Shown here: positions 23,806 to 37,018 of the stretch, piece after piece
How the letters are laid out: the number at the start of each line of letters is the position of its first letter
How positions within the stretch are numbered: position 1 is the stretch's first letter
Source: Abelmoschus esculentus
Lineage: Eukaryota > Streptophyta > Magnoliopsida > Malvales > Malvaceae
Length of the DNA stretch: 64,000 nt
NCBI GenBank assembly: GCA_035048815.1
Contig: JAUCBN010000049.1
Location: forward strand, 7,075,501-7,139,500
Direction: 5' to 3'
The notes under the pieces: generated by a model
Database searches by the model: none
What the model saw: only the letters and a program-made list of their open reading frames with translations
What the model was told of the DNA's origin: nothing
Translations under genes and position numbers: made by a program

Positions 23806-26800
23806 GCCGTATAATAAGGTTCAAAAGCCCATAATTAACGTTTTTGACCGAAGAAATTTGATTTAATATCATTTTCGATCGTTTGTAGGGTTCATATCGT
23901 GCATGACTAAATGGGCTTTCTAGTGAACCCGTTCGAATTTTAACCGAGTCGAAAGTTCAAAACTTTAGTTTAAACTGTATAATAAGGTTCAAAAGCCCAT
24001 AATTAAATTTTTTTACCCAAAAATTTGATTTAATATCTTTTTTGATCGTTTTTTAGGGTTCATAACGTGCATGTCTAAATGGGCTTTCTAGTTAACCCGT
24101 TCGAATTTTAACCGAGTCGAAAGTTCAAAACTTTAGTTTAAGCTGTATAATAAGGATCAAAAGCCCATAATTAAATTTTTTTTACCCAAAAAATTTGATC
24201 TAATATCATTTTCAATCGTTTTTTAGGGTTCATAGCGTGCATGTCTAAATGGGCTTTCTAGTAAACCCGTTCGAATTTTAACCGAGTCAAAAGTTCAAAA
24301 TTTTAGCTTAAGCTGTATAATAAGGTTCAAAATCCCATAATTAACTTTTTTTTACACAAAAAAATTGATTTAATATCATTTTCCATCTTTTTATAGGGTT
24401 CATAGCGTGCATTTCTAAATGGGCTTTCTAGTGAACCCGTTCGAATTTTAACCAATTAAAAAGCTCAGAATTTGAGTTTAAGTTGTATAATAAGGTTCAA
24501 AAGCCCATAATTAACGTTTTTGACCGAAAAAATTTGATTTAATATCATTTTCGATCGTTTTTAGGGTTCATATCGTGCATGACTAAATGGGCTTTCTAGT
24601 GAGCCCGTTCGAATTTTAACCGAGTCAAAAGTTCAAAACTTTAGTTTAAGCTGTATAATAAGGTTCAAAAGCTCATAATTAAATTTTTTTACCCAAAAAA
24701 TTTGATCTAATATCATTTTTGATCGTTTTTAGGGTTCATAGCGTGCATGTCTAAATGGGCTTTCTAGTAAACCCGTTCGAATTTTAACCGAGTCAAAAGT
24801 TCAAAATTTTAGTTTAAGCTGTATAATAAGGTTCAAAATCCCATAATTAACTTTTTTACACAAAAAAATTGATTTAATATCATTTTCCATCTTTTTTTAG
24901 GGTTCATAGCGTGCATGTCTAAATGGGCTTTCTGGTGAACCCGTTCGAATTTTATCCGAGTCAAAAGCTCAAAATTTTAGTTTAATCTGTATAAAAAGGT
25001 TCAAAAGCCCATAATTAACTTTTTTAACCAAAAAATTTGATTTAATATCATTTTCGATCGTTTTTTAGGGTTCATAGTGTTCATGTCTAAATGGACTTTC
25101 TAGTGAACCCGTTCGAATTTTAACCGAGTCAAAAGTTCAAAATATTAGTTTAAGCTGTATAATAAGGTTCAAAAGCCCATAATTAACTTTTTTACCCAAA
25201 AAATTTGATTTAATATCATTTTCGATCGTTTTTTAGAGTTCATAGCTTGCATGTCTAAATGGGCTTTCTAGTAAACGCGTTCGAATTTTAACCGAGTCAA
25301 AAGTTCAAAATTATAGTTTAAGCTGTATAATAAGGTTCAAAATCCCATAATTAATTTTTTTTACACAAAAAATTTGATTTAATATCATTTTCCATCGTTT
25401 TTTAGGGTTCATAGCGTGCATGTCTAAATGGGCTTTCTAGTGAACCCGTTCGAATTTTAACCGAGTCAAAAGTTCAAAATTTTAGTTTAAGCTGTATAAT
25501 AAGGTTCAAAAGGACAGAATTAACTTTTTTTACACAAAAAATTTGATTTAATATCATTTTCCATCATTTTTTAGGGTTCATAGCATGCATGTCTAAATGG
25601 GCTTTCTAGTGAGCCCGTTCGAATTTTAACCGAGTCAAAAGTTCAAAATTTTAGCTTAAGCTGTATAATAAGGTTCAAAATCCCATAATTAACTTTTTTT
25701 TACACAAAAAAATTGATTTAATATCATTTTCCATCTTTTTATAGGGTTCATAGCGTGCATTTCTAAATGGGCTTTCTAGTGAACCCGTTCGAATTTTAAC
25801 CAATTAAAAAGCTCAGAATTTGAGTTTAAGTTGTATAATAAGGTTCAAAAGCCCATAATTAACGTTTTTGACCGAAAAAATTTGATTTAATATCATTTTC
25901 GATCGTTTTTAGGGTTCATATCGTGCATGACTAAATGGGCTTTCTAGTGAGCCCGTTCGAATTTTAACCGAGTCAAAAGTTCAAAATTTTAGTTTAAGCT
26001 GTATAGTAAGGTTCAAAAGCCCATAATTAACTTTTTTTACCCAAAATATTTGATTTAATATCTTTTTCGATCGTTTTTAGGGTTCATAACGTGCATGTCT
26101 AAATGGGCTTTCTAGTGAACCCGTTCGAATTTTAACCGAGTCAAAACTTCAAAATTTTAGTTTAGCCGTATAATAAGGTTCAAAAGCCCATAATTAACAT
26201 TTTTAACCAAAAAATTTGATTTAATATCATTTTCGATCATTTTTTTAGGGTTCATAGCGTTCATGTCTAAATGGACTTTCTAGTGAACCCGTTCGAATTT
26301 TAACCGATTCAAAAGTTCAAAATATTAGTTTAAGCTTTATAATAAGGTTCAAAATCCCATAATTAACTTTTTTACCCAAAAAATTTGATTTAATATCATT
26401 TTCGATCGTTTTTTAGAGTTCATAGCGTGCATGTCTAAATGGGCTTTCTAGTGAACCCGTTCGAATTTTAACAGAGTCAAAAGTTCAAAATTTCAGTTTA
26501 AGCTGTATAATAAGTTTCAAAAGCCCATAATTAACTTTTTGTACCCAAAAAATTTGATTTAATATCATTTTCTATCCTTTTTAGGGTTTAGAGCGTGCAT
26601 GTCTAAATGGGCTTTCTAGTGAACCCGTTAGAATTTTAACCAAGTCAAAAGTTCAAAATTTTAGTTTAAGCCGTATAATAAGGTTCAAAATCCCATAATT
26701 AACGTTTTTGACCGAAAAAATTGATTTAATATCATTTTCGATCTTTTTTAGGGTTCATACAGTGCATGTCTAAATGGGCTTTCTAGTGAACTCGTTCGAA

Positions 26801-28985
26801 TTTTAACCGAGTCAAAAGTTCAAAATTTTAGTTTAAGCTGTATAATAAGGTTCAAAAGCCCATAATTAACTTTTTTACCCAAAAAATTTGATTTAATTTC
26901 ATCTTCGATCGTTTTTTAGGCTTCATAGCATGTATGTCTAAATGGGCTTTCTAGAGAACCCGTTCGAATTTTAACCGACTAAAAGTTCAAAATTTTAGTT
27001 TAAGCTATATAATAAGGTTCAAAAGCCCATAATTAACTTTTTTTTACCCAAAAATTTGATTTAATATCTTTCTCGATCGTTTTTTAGGGTTCATAACGTG
27101 CATGTCTAAATGGGCTTTCTAGTTAACCCGTTCGAATTTTAACCGAGTCAAAAGTTCAAAACTTTAGTTTAAGCTGTATAATAAGGTTCAAAAGCTCATA
27201 ATTAAATTTTTTTACCCAAAAAATTTGATCTAATATCATTTTTGATCGTTTTTAGGGTTCATAGCGTGCATGTCTAAATGGGCTTTCTAGTAAACCCGTT
27301 CGAATTTTAACCGAGTCAAAAGTTCAAAATTTTAGTTTAAGCTGTATAATAAGGTTCAAAATCCCATAATTAACTTTTTTACACAAAAAAATTGATTTAA
27401 TATCATTTTCCATCTTTTTTTAGGGTTCATAGCGTGCATGTCTAAATGGGCTTTCTGGTGAACCCGTTCGAATTTTATCCGAGTCAAAAGCTCAAAATTT
27501 TAGTTTAATCTGTATAAAAAGGTTCAAAAGCCCATAATTAACTTTTTTAACCAAAAAATTTGATTTAATATCATTTTCGATCGTTTTTTAGGGTTCATAG
27601 TGTTCATGTCTAAATGGACTTTCTAGTGAACCCGTTCGAATTTTAACCGAGTCAAAAGTTCAAAATATTAGTTTAAGCTGTATAATAAGGTTCAAAAGCC
27701 CATAATTAACTTTTTTACCCAAAAAATTTGATTTAATATCATTTTCGATCGTTTTTTAGAGTTCATAGCTTGCATGTCTAAATGGGCTTTCTAGTAAACG
27801 CGTTCGAATTTTAACCGAGTCAAAAGTTCAAAATTATAGTTTAAGCTGTATAATAAGGTTCAAAATCCCATAATTAATTTTTTTTACACAAAAAATTTGA
27901 TTTAATATCATTTTCCATCGTTTTTTAGGGTTCATAGCGTGCATGTCTAAATGGGCTTTCTAGTGAACCCGTTCGAATTTTAACCGAGTCAAAAGTTCAA
28001 AATTTTAGTTTAAGCTGTATAATAAGGTTCAAAAGGACAGAATTAACTTTTTTTACACAAAAAATTTGATTTAATATCATTTTCCATCATTTTTTAGGGT
28101 TCATAGCATGCATGTCTAAATGGGCTTTCTAGTGAACCCGTTCGAATTTTAACCGAGTCAAAAGTTCAAAATTTTAGCTTAAGCTGTATAATAAGGTTCA
28201 AAATCCCATAATTAACTTTTTTTTACACAAAAAAATTGATTTAATATCATTTTCCATCTTTTTATAGGGTTCATAGCGTGCATTTCTAAATGGGCTTTCT
28301 AGTGAACCCGTTCGAATTTTAACCAATTAAAAAGCTCAGAATTTGAGTTTAAGTTGTATAATAAGGTTCAAAAGCCCATAATTAACGTTTTTGACCGAAA
28401 AAATTTGATTTAATATCATTTTCGATCGTTTTTAGGGTTCATATCGTGCATGACTAAATGGGCTTTCTAGTGAGCCCGTTCGAATTTTAACCGAGTCAAA
28501 AGTTCAAAATTTTAGTTTAAGCTGTATAGTAAGGTTCAAAAGCCCATAATTAACTTTTTTTACCCAAAATATTTGATTTAATATCTTTTTCGATCGTTTT
28601 TAGGGTTCATAACGTGCATGTCTAAATGGGCTTTCTAGTGAACCCGTTCGAATTTTAACCGAGTCAAAACTTCAAAATTTTAGTTTAGCCGTATAATAAG
28701 GTTCAAAAGCCCATAATTAACATTTTTAACCAAAAAATTTGATTTAATATCATTTTCGATCATTTTTTAGGGTGCATAGCGTTCATGTCTAAATGGACTT
28801 TCTAGTGAACCCGTTCGAATTTTAACCGAGTTAAAAGTTCAAAATATTAGTTTAAGCTTTATAATAAGGTTCAAAATCCCATAATTAACTTTTTTACCCA
28901 AAAAAGTTGATTTAATATCATTTTCGATCGTTTTTTAGAGTTCATAGCGTGCATGTCTAAATGGGCTTTCTAGTGAACCCGTTCG
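23758..28985 (+). repeat. 32-mer superunit, copy 2, rearranged by a 15-monomer repeat
   Basis: Matches 18376-21978 up to 27361, with one extra T near 26240 that moves the shift to 5383. Instead of repeating the 11-mer, it then jumps back to the four-monomer segment seen at 24822, giving a 15-monomer direct repeat of period 2523 bp (the GGACAG marker at 25513 and 28036). The second 15-mer decays near 28985. The same segments are therefore joined in different orders in the two superunits, as expected from exchanges at different offsets. Confidence 0.85.
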
Positions 28986-29580
28986 AATTTTAACCGAGTC
29001 AAAAGTTCAAAATTTTAGTTTAAGCTGTATGATAAGGTTCAGAAGCCCATAATTAACTTTTTGTACCAAAAAAATTTGATTTAATATCATTTTCGATCGT
29101 TTTTTAGGGTTGATAACGGGCATGTCTAAATGGGCTTTCTAGTGAACCTGTTCGAATTTTAACCGAGTCAAAACTTCAAAATTTTAGTTTAAGCCGTATA
29201 ATAAGGTTCAAAATCCCATAATTAACTTTTTGTACCCAAAAAATTTGATTTAATATCATTTTCGATCGTTTTTTAGGGTTCATAGCGTGCATGTCTAAAT
29301 GGGCTTTCTAGTAAACCCGTTCGAATTTTAACCGAATCAAAAGTTCAAAATTTTAGTTTAAGCTGTATAATAAGGTTCAAAATCCCATAATTAACTTTTT
29401 TTACACAAAAAAATTGATTTAATATCATTTTCCATCTTTTTTTAGGGTTCATAGCGTGCATGTCTAAATGGGCTTTCTGGTGAACCCGTTCGAATTTTAT
29501 CCGAGTCAAAAGCTCAAAATTTTAGTTTAATCTGTACAAAAAGGTTCAAAAGCCCATAATTAACTTTTTTAACCAAAAAT
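28986..29580 (+). repeat. Short transitional satellite stretch
   Basis: Three to four monomers of type A that match no adjacent block well over their whole length. A GTTGATAACGGGC variant lies near 29110, and a GTACAAAAAGG variant near 29535 also occurs at 42070, 43588 and 48100. Otherwise unremarkable. Confidence 0.7.
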
Positions 29581-30295
29581 ATGATTTAATATCTTTTTCG
29601 ATCGTTTTTTAGGGTTCATAACGTGCATGTCTAAATGGGCTTTCTAGTTAACCCGTTCGAATTTTAACTGAGTCAAAAGTTCAAAACTTTAGTTTAAGCC
29701 GTATAATAAGGTTCAAAAGCCCATAATTAAATTTTTTTACCCAAAAAATTTGATCTAATATCATTTTCGATCGTTTTTTAGGGTTCATAGCGTGCATGTC
29801 TATATGGGGTTTCTAGTGAACCCGTTCGAATTTTGACCGAGTCAAAAGTTCAAAATTTTAGTTTAAGCTGTATAAGAAGGTTCAAAAGCCAATAATTAAC
29901 TTTTTTTACCCAAAAAATTTGATTTAATTTCATTTTCAGTCGTTTTTTCTCCAAAAAATTTGATCTAATATAATTTTCGATCGTTTTTTAGGGTTCATAC
30001 CGTGCATGTCGAAACGGGCTTTCTAGTGAACCCTTTCAAATTTTAACCAGGTCAAAAGTTCAAAATTTTAGTTTAAGCTGTATAATAAGGTTCAAAAGCC
30101 CATAATTCACTTTTTTTACCCAAAAAATTTGATTTAATTTCATTTTCGGTCGTTTTTTAGGTTTCATAGCGTGTATGTCTAAATGGGCTTTCTAGTGAAC
30201 CCGTTCGAATTTTAACCGACTAAAAGTTGAAAATTTTAGTTTAAGCTATATAATAAGGTTCAAAAGCCCATAATTAACTTTTCTTACCCAAAAAT
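29581..30295 (+). repeat. 715-bp register-shifted tandem unit, copy 1
   Basis: Unit of four monomers plus 41 extra bases, marked by CCAAAAATATGATTT at its start. The extra 41 bases come from an internal direct duplication that starts at CCAAAAAATTTG (29910-29950 followed by 29951 onward), so the T-run ends in TTTTTTCT instead of TTTTTTAGG and the CCAAAAAATTTG element starts again. The following monomers resume normal order but in a shifted register relative to upstream ones. Confidence 0.93.
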
Positions 30296-31010
30296 ATGAT
30301 TTAATATCTTTTTCGATCGTTTTTTAGGGTTCATAACGTGCATGTCTAAATGGGCTTTCTAGTTAACCCGTTCGAATTTTAACTGAGTCAAAAGTTCAAA
30401 ACTTTAGTTTAAGCCGTATAATAAGGTTCAAAAGCCCATAATTAAATTTTTTTACCCAAAAAATTTGATCTAATATCATTTTCGATCGTTTTTTAGGGTT
30501 CATAGCGTGCATGTCTATATGGGGTTTCTAGTGAACCCGTTCGAATTTTGACCGAGTCAAAAGTTCAAAATTTTAGTTTAAGCTGTATAAGAAGGTTCAA
30601 AAGCCAATAATTAACTTTTTTTACCCAAAAAATTTGATTTAATTTCATTTTCAGTCGTTTTTTCTCCAAAAAATTTGATCTAATATAATTTTCGATCGTT
30701 TTTTAGGGTTCATACCGTGCATGTCGAAACGGGCTTTCTAGTGAACCCTTTCAAATTTTAACCAGGTCAAAAGTTCAAAATTTTAGTTTAAGCTGTATAA
30801 TAAGGTTCAAAAGCCCATAATTCACTTTTTTTACCCAAAAAATTTGATTTAATTTCATTTTCGGTCGTTTTTTAGGTTTCATAGCGTGTATGTCTAAATG
30901 GGCTTTCTAGTGAACCCGTTCGAATTTTAACCGACTAAAAGTTGAAAATTTTAGTTTAAGCTATATAATAAGGTTCAAAAGCCCATAATTAACTTTTCTT
31001 ACCCAAAAAT
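30296..31010 (+). repeat. 715-bp register-shifted tandem unit, copy 2
   Basis: Adjacent copy of 29581-30295 including the 41-bp duplication (at 30625-30665). I saw no difference from copy 1 in the stretches compared. The aberrant monomer was therefore amplified after the slip, which shows that amplification does not need an intact monomer register. Confidence 0.93.
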
Positions 31011-31375
31011 ATGATTTAATATCTTTTTCGATCGTTTTTTAGGGTTCATAACGTGCATGTCTAAATGGGCTTTCTAGTAAACCCGTTCGAATTTTAACTG
31101 AGTCAAAAGTTCAAAACTTTAGTTTAAGCCGTATAATAAGGTTCAAAAGCCCATAATTAAATTTTTTTACCCAAAAAATTTAATCTAATATCATTTTCGA
31201 TCGTTTTTTAGGGTTCATAGCGTGCATGTCTATATGGGGTTTCTAGTGAACCCGTTCGAATTTTGACCGAGTCAAAAGTTCAAAATTTTAGTTTAAGCTG
31301 TATAAGAAGGTTCAAAAGCCAATAATTAACTTTTTTTACCCAAAAAATTTGATTTAATTTCATTTTCAGTCGTTT
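31011..31375 (+). repeat. 715-bp unit, partial copy 3 without the 41-bp duplication
   Basis: The first ~365 bases match copies 1 and 2, with AGTAAACCC near 31077 for AGTTAACCC and TTTAATCT near 31180 for TTTGATCT. At the point where copies 1 and 2 read TTTTTTCTCC, this one reads TTTTTTAGATTTCG and continues as a normal monomer. It may preserve the state before the slip, or it may be the far end of the exchange. Confidence 0.85.
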
Positions 31376-32590
31376 TTTAGATTTCGTAGCGCGTATGTCT
31401 AAATGGGCTTTCTAGTGAACCCGTTCGAATTTTAACCGAGTCAAAAGTTCAAAATATTAGTTTAAGCTGTATAATAAGGTTCAAAAGCCCATAATTAACT
31501 TTTTTACAAAAAAAAGTTGATTTAATATAATTTTCGATCGTTTTTTAGGGTTCATAGCGTGCATTTCTAAATGGGCTTTCTAGTAAACGCGTTCGAATTT
31601 TAACCGAGTCAAAAGTTCAAAATTTTAGTTTAAGCTGTATAATAAGGTTTAAAATCCCATACTTAACTTTTTTTACACAAAAAATTTGATTTAATATCGT
31701 TTTCCATCGTTTTTTAGGGTTCATAGCGTTCATGTCTAAATGGGCTTTCTAGTGAACCCGTTCGAATTTTAACCGAGTCAAAACATCAAAATTTTAGTTT
31801 AAGCCGTATAATAAGGTTCGAAATCCCATAATTAACTTTTTGTACCCAAAAAATTTGATTTAATTTCATTTTCGATCGTTTTTAGGGTTCATACCGTGCA
31901 TGTCTAAATGGGCTTTCTAGTGAACCCGTTCGAATTTTAGCCGAGTCAAAAGTTCAAAATTTTAGTTTAAGCTGTATAATAAGTTTCAAAAGCCCATAAT
32001 TAACTTTTTGTACCCAAAAAATTTGATTTAATATCATTTTCTATCCTTTTTAGGGTTTAGAGCGTGCATGTCTAAATGGGTTTTCTAGTGAACCCGTTCG
32101 AATTTTAACCGAGTCAAAAGTTCAAAATTTTAGTTTAAGCTGTATAATAAGTTTCAAAAGCCCATAATTAACTTTTTGTACCCAAAAAATTTGATTTAAT
32201 ATCATTTTCGATCGTTTTTTAGGGTTCATACCGTGCATGTCTAAGTGGGCTTTCTAGTGAACCCGTTCGAATTTTAACCGAGTCAAAAGTTCAAAATTTT
32301 ATTTTAAGCTGTATAATAAGGTTCAAAACCCATAATTAACTTTTTTTACCCAAAAAATTTGATTTAATTTCATTTTCGATCGTTTTTTAGGTTTCATAGC
32401 GTGTATGTCTAAATGGGCTTTCTAGTGAACCCGTTCGAATTTTAACCAACTCAAAAGTTCAAAATTTTAGTTTAAGCTGTATAATAAGTTTCAAAAGCCC
32501 ATAATTAACTTTTTGTACCCAAAAAATTTGATTTAATATCATTTTCTATCCTTTTTAGGGTTTAGAGCTTGCATGTCTAAATGGGCTTTG
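31376..32590 (+). repeat. Satellite segment leading into the type C-rich domain
   Basis: About seven monomers of type A and C. Type C monomers, with CTATCCTTTTTAGGGTTTAGAG, begin near 32038 and 32547. The second of these carries the GAGCTTGCATG and GGGCTTTGTAG variants that also mark the 9-mer repeat at 41475 and 42991. No block duplication of its own is evident. Confidence 0.75.
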
Positions 32591-34326
32591 TAGTGAACCC
32601 CTTCGAATTTTAACCAACTCAAAAGTTCAAAATTTTAGTTTAAGCTGTATAATAAGGTTCAAAAGCCCATAATTAACTTTTTTTACCCAAAAAATTTGAT
32701 TTAATATCTTTTTCGATCGTTTTTTAGGGTTCATAACGCGCATGTCTAAATGGGCTTTCTAGTTAACCCGTTCGAATTTTAACCGAGTCAAAAGTTCAAA
32801 ATTTTAGTTTAAGCCGTATAATAGGGTTCGAAATCCCATAATTAACTTTTTGTACCCAAAAAATTTGATGTAATATCTTTTTCGATCGTTTTTAGGGTTC
32901 ATACCGTGCATGTCTAAATGGGCTTTCTAGTGAACCCGTTCGAATTTTAACCGAGTCAAAAGTTCAAAATTTTAGTTTAAGCTGTATAATAAGGTTCAAA
33001 AGCCCATAATTAACTTTTTGTACCCAAAAAATTTGATTTAATATCATTTTCTATCCTTTTTAGGGTTTAGAGCGTGCATGTCTAAATGGGCTTTCTAGTG
33101 AACCCGTTCGAATTTTTACCGAGTCAAAAGTTCAAAATTTTAGTTTAAGCCGTATAATAAGGTTCAAAAGCCATAATTAACGTTTTTGACCGAAAAAATT
33201 TGATTTAATATCATTTTTGATCTTTTTTAGGGTTCATACCGTGCATGTCTAAATGGGCTTTCTAGTGAACCCGTTCGAATTTTAACCGAGTCAAAAGTTC
33301 AAAATTTTAGTTTAAGCCGTATAATAAGGTTCGAAATCCTATAATTAACTTTTTGTACCCAAAAAATTTGATTTAATATCATTTTCTATCCTTTTTAGGG
33401 TTTAGAGCGTGCATGTCTAAATGGGCTTTCTAGTGAACCCGTTCGAATTTTTACCGAGTCAAAAGTTCAAAATTTTAGTTTAGGCCGTATAATAAGGTTC
33501 AAAAGCCATAATTAACGTTTTTGACCGAAAAAATTTGATTTAATATCATTTTTGATCTTTTTTAGGGTTCATACCGTGCATCTCTAAATGGGCTTTCTAG
33601 TGAACCCGTTCGAATTTTAACCGAGTCAAAAGTTCAAAATTTTAGTTTAAGCTGTATAATAAGTTTCAAAAGCCCATAATTAACTTTTTGTACCCAAAAA
33701 ATTTGATTTAATATCATTTTCGATCGTTTTTTAGGGTTCATACCGTGCATGTCTAAGTGGGCTTTCTAGTGAACCCGTTCGAATTTTAACCGAGTCAAAA
33801 GTTCACAATTTTAGTTTAAGTTGTATAATAAGGTTCAAAAGCCCATAATTAACTTTTTTTACCCAAAAAATTTGATTTAATTTCATTTTCGATCGTTTTT
33901 TAGGTTTCATAGCGTGTATGTCTAAATGGGCTTTCTAGTGAATCCCTTCGAATTTTAACCAACTCAAAAGTTCAAAATTTTAGTTTAAGCTGTATAATAA
34001 GGTTCAAAAGCCCATAATTAACTTTTTTTACCCAAAAATTTGATTTAATATCTTTTTCGATCGTTTTTTAGGGTTCATAACGCGCATGTCTAAATGGGCT
34101 TTCTAGTTAACCCGTTCGAATTTTAACCGAGTCAAAAGTTCAAAATTTTAGTTTAAGCCGTATAATAAGGTTCGAAATCCCATAATTAACTTTTTGTACC
34201 CAAAAAATTTGATTTAATATCATTTTCGATCGTTTTTAGGGTTCATACCGTGCATGTCTAAATGGGCTTTCTAGTGAACCCGTTCGAATTTTAACCGAGT
34301 CAAAAGTTCAAAATTTTAGTTTAAGC
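32591..34326 (+). repeat. Direct repeat of ~10 monomers, copy 1 (period 2692 bp, 16 monomers)
   Basis: Matches 35283-37018 at a shift of 2692 bp. Shared private variants are AACGCGCATG with AGTTAACCC (32736 and 34080, versus 35428 and 36772), GCATCTCTAAATG, AAAAGCCATAATT (one base short), GTTCACAATTTTAG and AACCCCTTCG. It ends near 34326, where this copy continues AAGCCG and the second AAGCTG. The two copies are separated by 957 bp and not adjacent, so a later event has altered the region between them. Confidence 0.85.
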
Positions 34327-34759
34327 CGTATAATAGGGTTCGAAATCCCATAATTAACTTTTTGTACCCAAAAAATTTGATTTAATATCATTTTCGATCG
34401 TTTTTAGGGTTCATACCGTGCATGTCTAAATGGGCTTTCTAGTGAACCCGTTCGAATTTTAACCGAGTCAAAAGTTCAAAATTTTAGTTTAAGCTGTATA
34501 ATAAGTTTCAAAAGCCCATAATTAACTTTTTGTACCCAAAAAATTTGATTTAATATCATTTTCGATCGTTTTTTAGGTTTCATACCGTGCATGTCTAAGT
34601 GGGCTTTCTAGTGAACCCGTTCGAATTTTAACCGAGTCAAAAGTTCAAAATTTTAGTTTAAGCTGTATAATAAGATTCAAAAGCCCATAATTAACTTTTT
34701 TTACCCAAAAAATTTGAATTAATATCTTTTTCTATCGTTTTTAGGGTTCATAGCGTGCA

Positions 34760-36065
34760 TGTCTAAATGGGCTTTCTAGTGAACCCGTTCGAATTTTAAC
34801 CGAGTCAAAAGTTCAAAATTTTAGTTTAAGCTGTATAATAAGTTTCAAAAGCCCATAATTAACTTTTTGTACCCCAAAAATTTGATTTAATATCATTTTC
34901 TATCCGTTTTAGGGTTTAGAGCGTGCATGTCTAAATGGGCTTTCTAGTGAACCCGTTCGAATTTTAACCGAGTCAAAAGTGCAAAATTTTAGATTAAGCT
35001 GTATAATAAGTTTCAAAAGCCCATAATTAACTTTTTGTACCCAAAAAATTTGATTTAATATCATTTTCGATCGTTTTTTAGGGTTCATACCGTGCATGTC
35101 TAAGTGGGCTTTCTAGTGAACCCGTTCGAATTTTAACCGAGTCAAAAGTTCAAAATTTTAGTTTAAGCTGTATAATAAGGTTCAAAAGCCCATAATTAAC
35201 TTTTTTTACCCAAAAAATTTGATTTAATTTCATTTTCGATCGTTTTTTAGGTTTCATAGCGTGTATGTCTAAATGGGCTTTCTAGTGAACCCCTTCGAAT
35301 TTTAACCAACTCAAAAGTTCAAAATTTTAGTTTAAGCTGTATAATAAGGTTCAAAAGCCCATAATTAACTTGTTTTACCCAAAAAATTTGATTTAATATC
35401 TTTTTCGATCGGTTTTTAGGGTTCATAACGCGCATGTCTAAATGGGCTTTCTAGTTAACCCGTTCGAATTTTAACCGAGTCAAAAGTTCAAAATTTTAGT
35501 TTAAGCCGTATAATAGGGTTCGAAATCCCATAATTAACTTTTTGTACCCAAAAAATTTGATGTAATATCATTTTCGATCGTTTTTAGGGTTCATACCGTG
35601 CATGTCTAAATGGGCTTTCTAGTGAACCCGTTCGAATTTTAACCGAGTCAAAAGTTCAAAATTTTAGTTTAAGCTGTATAATAAGGTTCAAAAGCCCATA
35701 ATTAACTTTTTGTACCCAAAAAATTTGATTTAAAATCATTTTCTATCCTTTTTAGGGTTTAGAGCGTGCATGTCTAAATGGGCTTTCTAGTGAACCCGTT
35801 CGAATTTTTACCGAGTCAAAAGTTCAAAATTTTAGTTTAAGCCGTATAATAAGGTTCAAAAGCCATAATTAACGTTTTTGACCGAAAAAATTTGATTTAA
35901 TATCATTTTTGATCTTTTTTAGGGTTCATACCGTGCATGTCTAAATGGGCTTTCTAGTGAACCCGTTCGAATTTTAACCGAGTCAAAAGTTCAAAATTTT
36001 AGTTTAAGCCGTATAATAAGGTTCGAAATCCTATAATTAACTTTTTGTACCCAAAAAATTTGATT
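34760..36065 (+). repeat. Direct repeat of ~8 monomers, copy 1 (period 2862 bp, 17 monomers)
   Basis: Shares with 37622-38927 the CTATCCGTTTTAGGG spelling, the AAAGTGCAAAATTTTAGATTAAG monomer, ACTTGTTTTACCC and CGATCGGTTTTTAG, all in the same order at 2862 bp. The match ends near 36065, where this copy keeps a type C monomer while the second switches to TTTCATTTTCG. Confidence 0.85.
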
Positions 36066-37018
36066 TAATATCATTTTCTATCCTTTTTAGGGTTTAGAGC
36101 GTGCATGTCTAAATGGGCTTTCTAGTGAACCCGTTCGAATTTTTACCGAGTCAAAAGTTCAAAATTTTAGTTTAAGCCGTATAATAAGGTTCAAAAGCCA
36201 TAATTAACGTTTTTGACCGAAAAAATTTGATTTAATATCATTTTTGATCTTTTTTAGGGTTCATACCGTGCATCTCTAAATGGGCTTTCTAGTGAACCCG
36301 TTCGAATTTTAACCGAGTCAAAAGTTCAAAATTTTAGTTTAAGCTGTATAATAAGTTTCAAAAGCCCATAATTAACTTTTTGTACCCAAAAAATTTGATT
36401 TAATATCATTTTCGATCGTTTTTTAGGGTTCATACCGTGCATGTCTAAGTGGGCTTTCTAGTGAACCCGTTCGAATTTTAACCGAGTCAAAAGTTCACAA
36501 TTTTAGTTTAAGTTGTATAATAAGGTTCAAAAGCCCATAATTAACTTTTTTTACCCAAAAAATTTGATTTAATTTCATTTTCGATCGTTTTTTAGGTTTC
36601 ATAGCGTGTATGTCTAAATGGGCTTTCTAGTGAACCCCTTCGAATTTTAACCAACTCAAAAGTTCAAAATTTTAGTTTAAGCTGTATAATAAGGTTCAAA
36701 AGCCCATAATTAACTTTTTTTACCCAAAAATTTGATTTAATATCTTTTTCGATCGTTTTTTAGGGTTCATAACGCGCATGTCTAAATGGGCTTTCTAGTT
36801 AACCCGTTCGAATTTTAACCGAGTCAAAAGTTCAAAATTTTAGTTTAAGCCGTATAATAAGGTTCGAAATCCCATAATTAACTTTTTGTACCCAAAAAAT
36901 TTGATTTAATATCATTTTCGATCGTTTTTAGGGTTCATACCGTGCATGTCTAAATGGGCTTTCTAGTGAACCCGTTCGAATTTTAACCGAGTCAAAAGTT
37001 CAAAATTTTAGTTTAAGC
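35283..37018 (+). repeat. Direct repeat of ~10 monomers, copy 2 (period 2692 bp)
   Basis: Second copy of 32591-34326. It differs by, for example, ATCATTTTCG near 35568 for ATCTTTTTCG, and CGATCGGTTTTTAG near 35408 for CGATCGTTTTTTAG. Its left part is also a member of the 17-monomer repeat (34760-36065 and 37622-38927), so two duplication systems of different period overlap on the same monomers. Confidence 0.85.

Noticed and set aside
34909..35097. 62-codon minus-strand open frame, repeated identically at 37771-37959 and with variants at 47670, 50036, 50543 and 52062
   Set aside because: Each is longer than one monomer only because a few stop codons are mutated in that copy, and a monomer of 168 bases is a multiple of three, so the frame carries over. 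The identical pair is explained by the 2862-bp duplication. There is no initiation context, family similarity or frame conservation across the other ~370 monomers.
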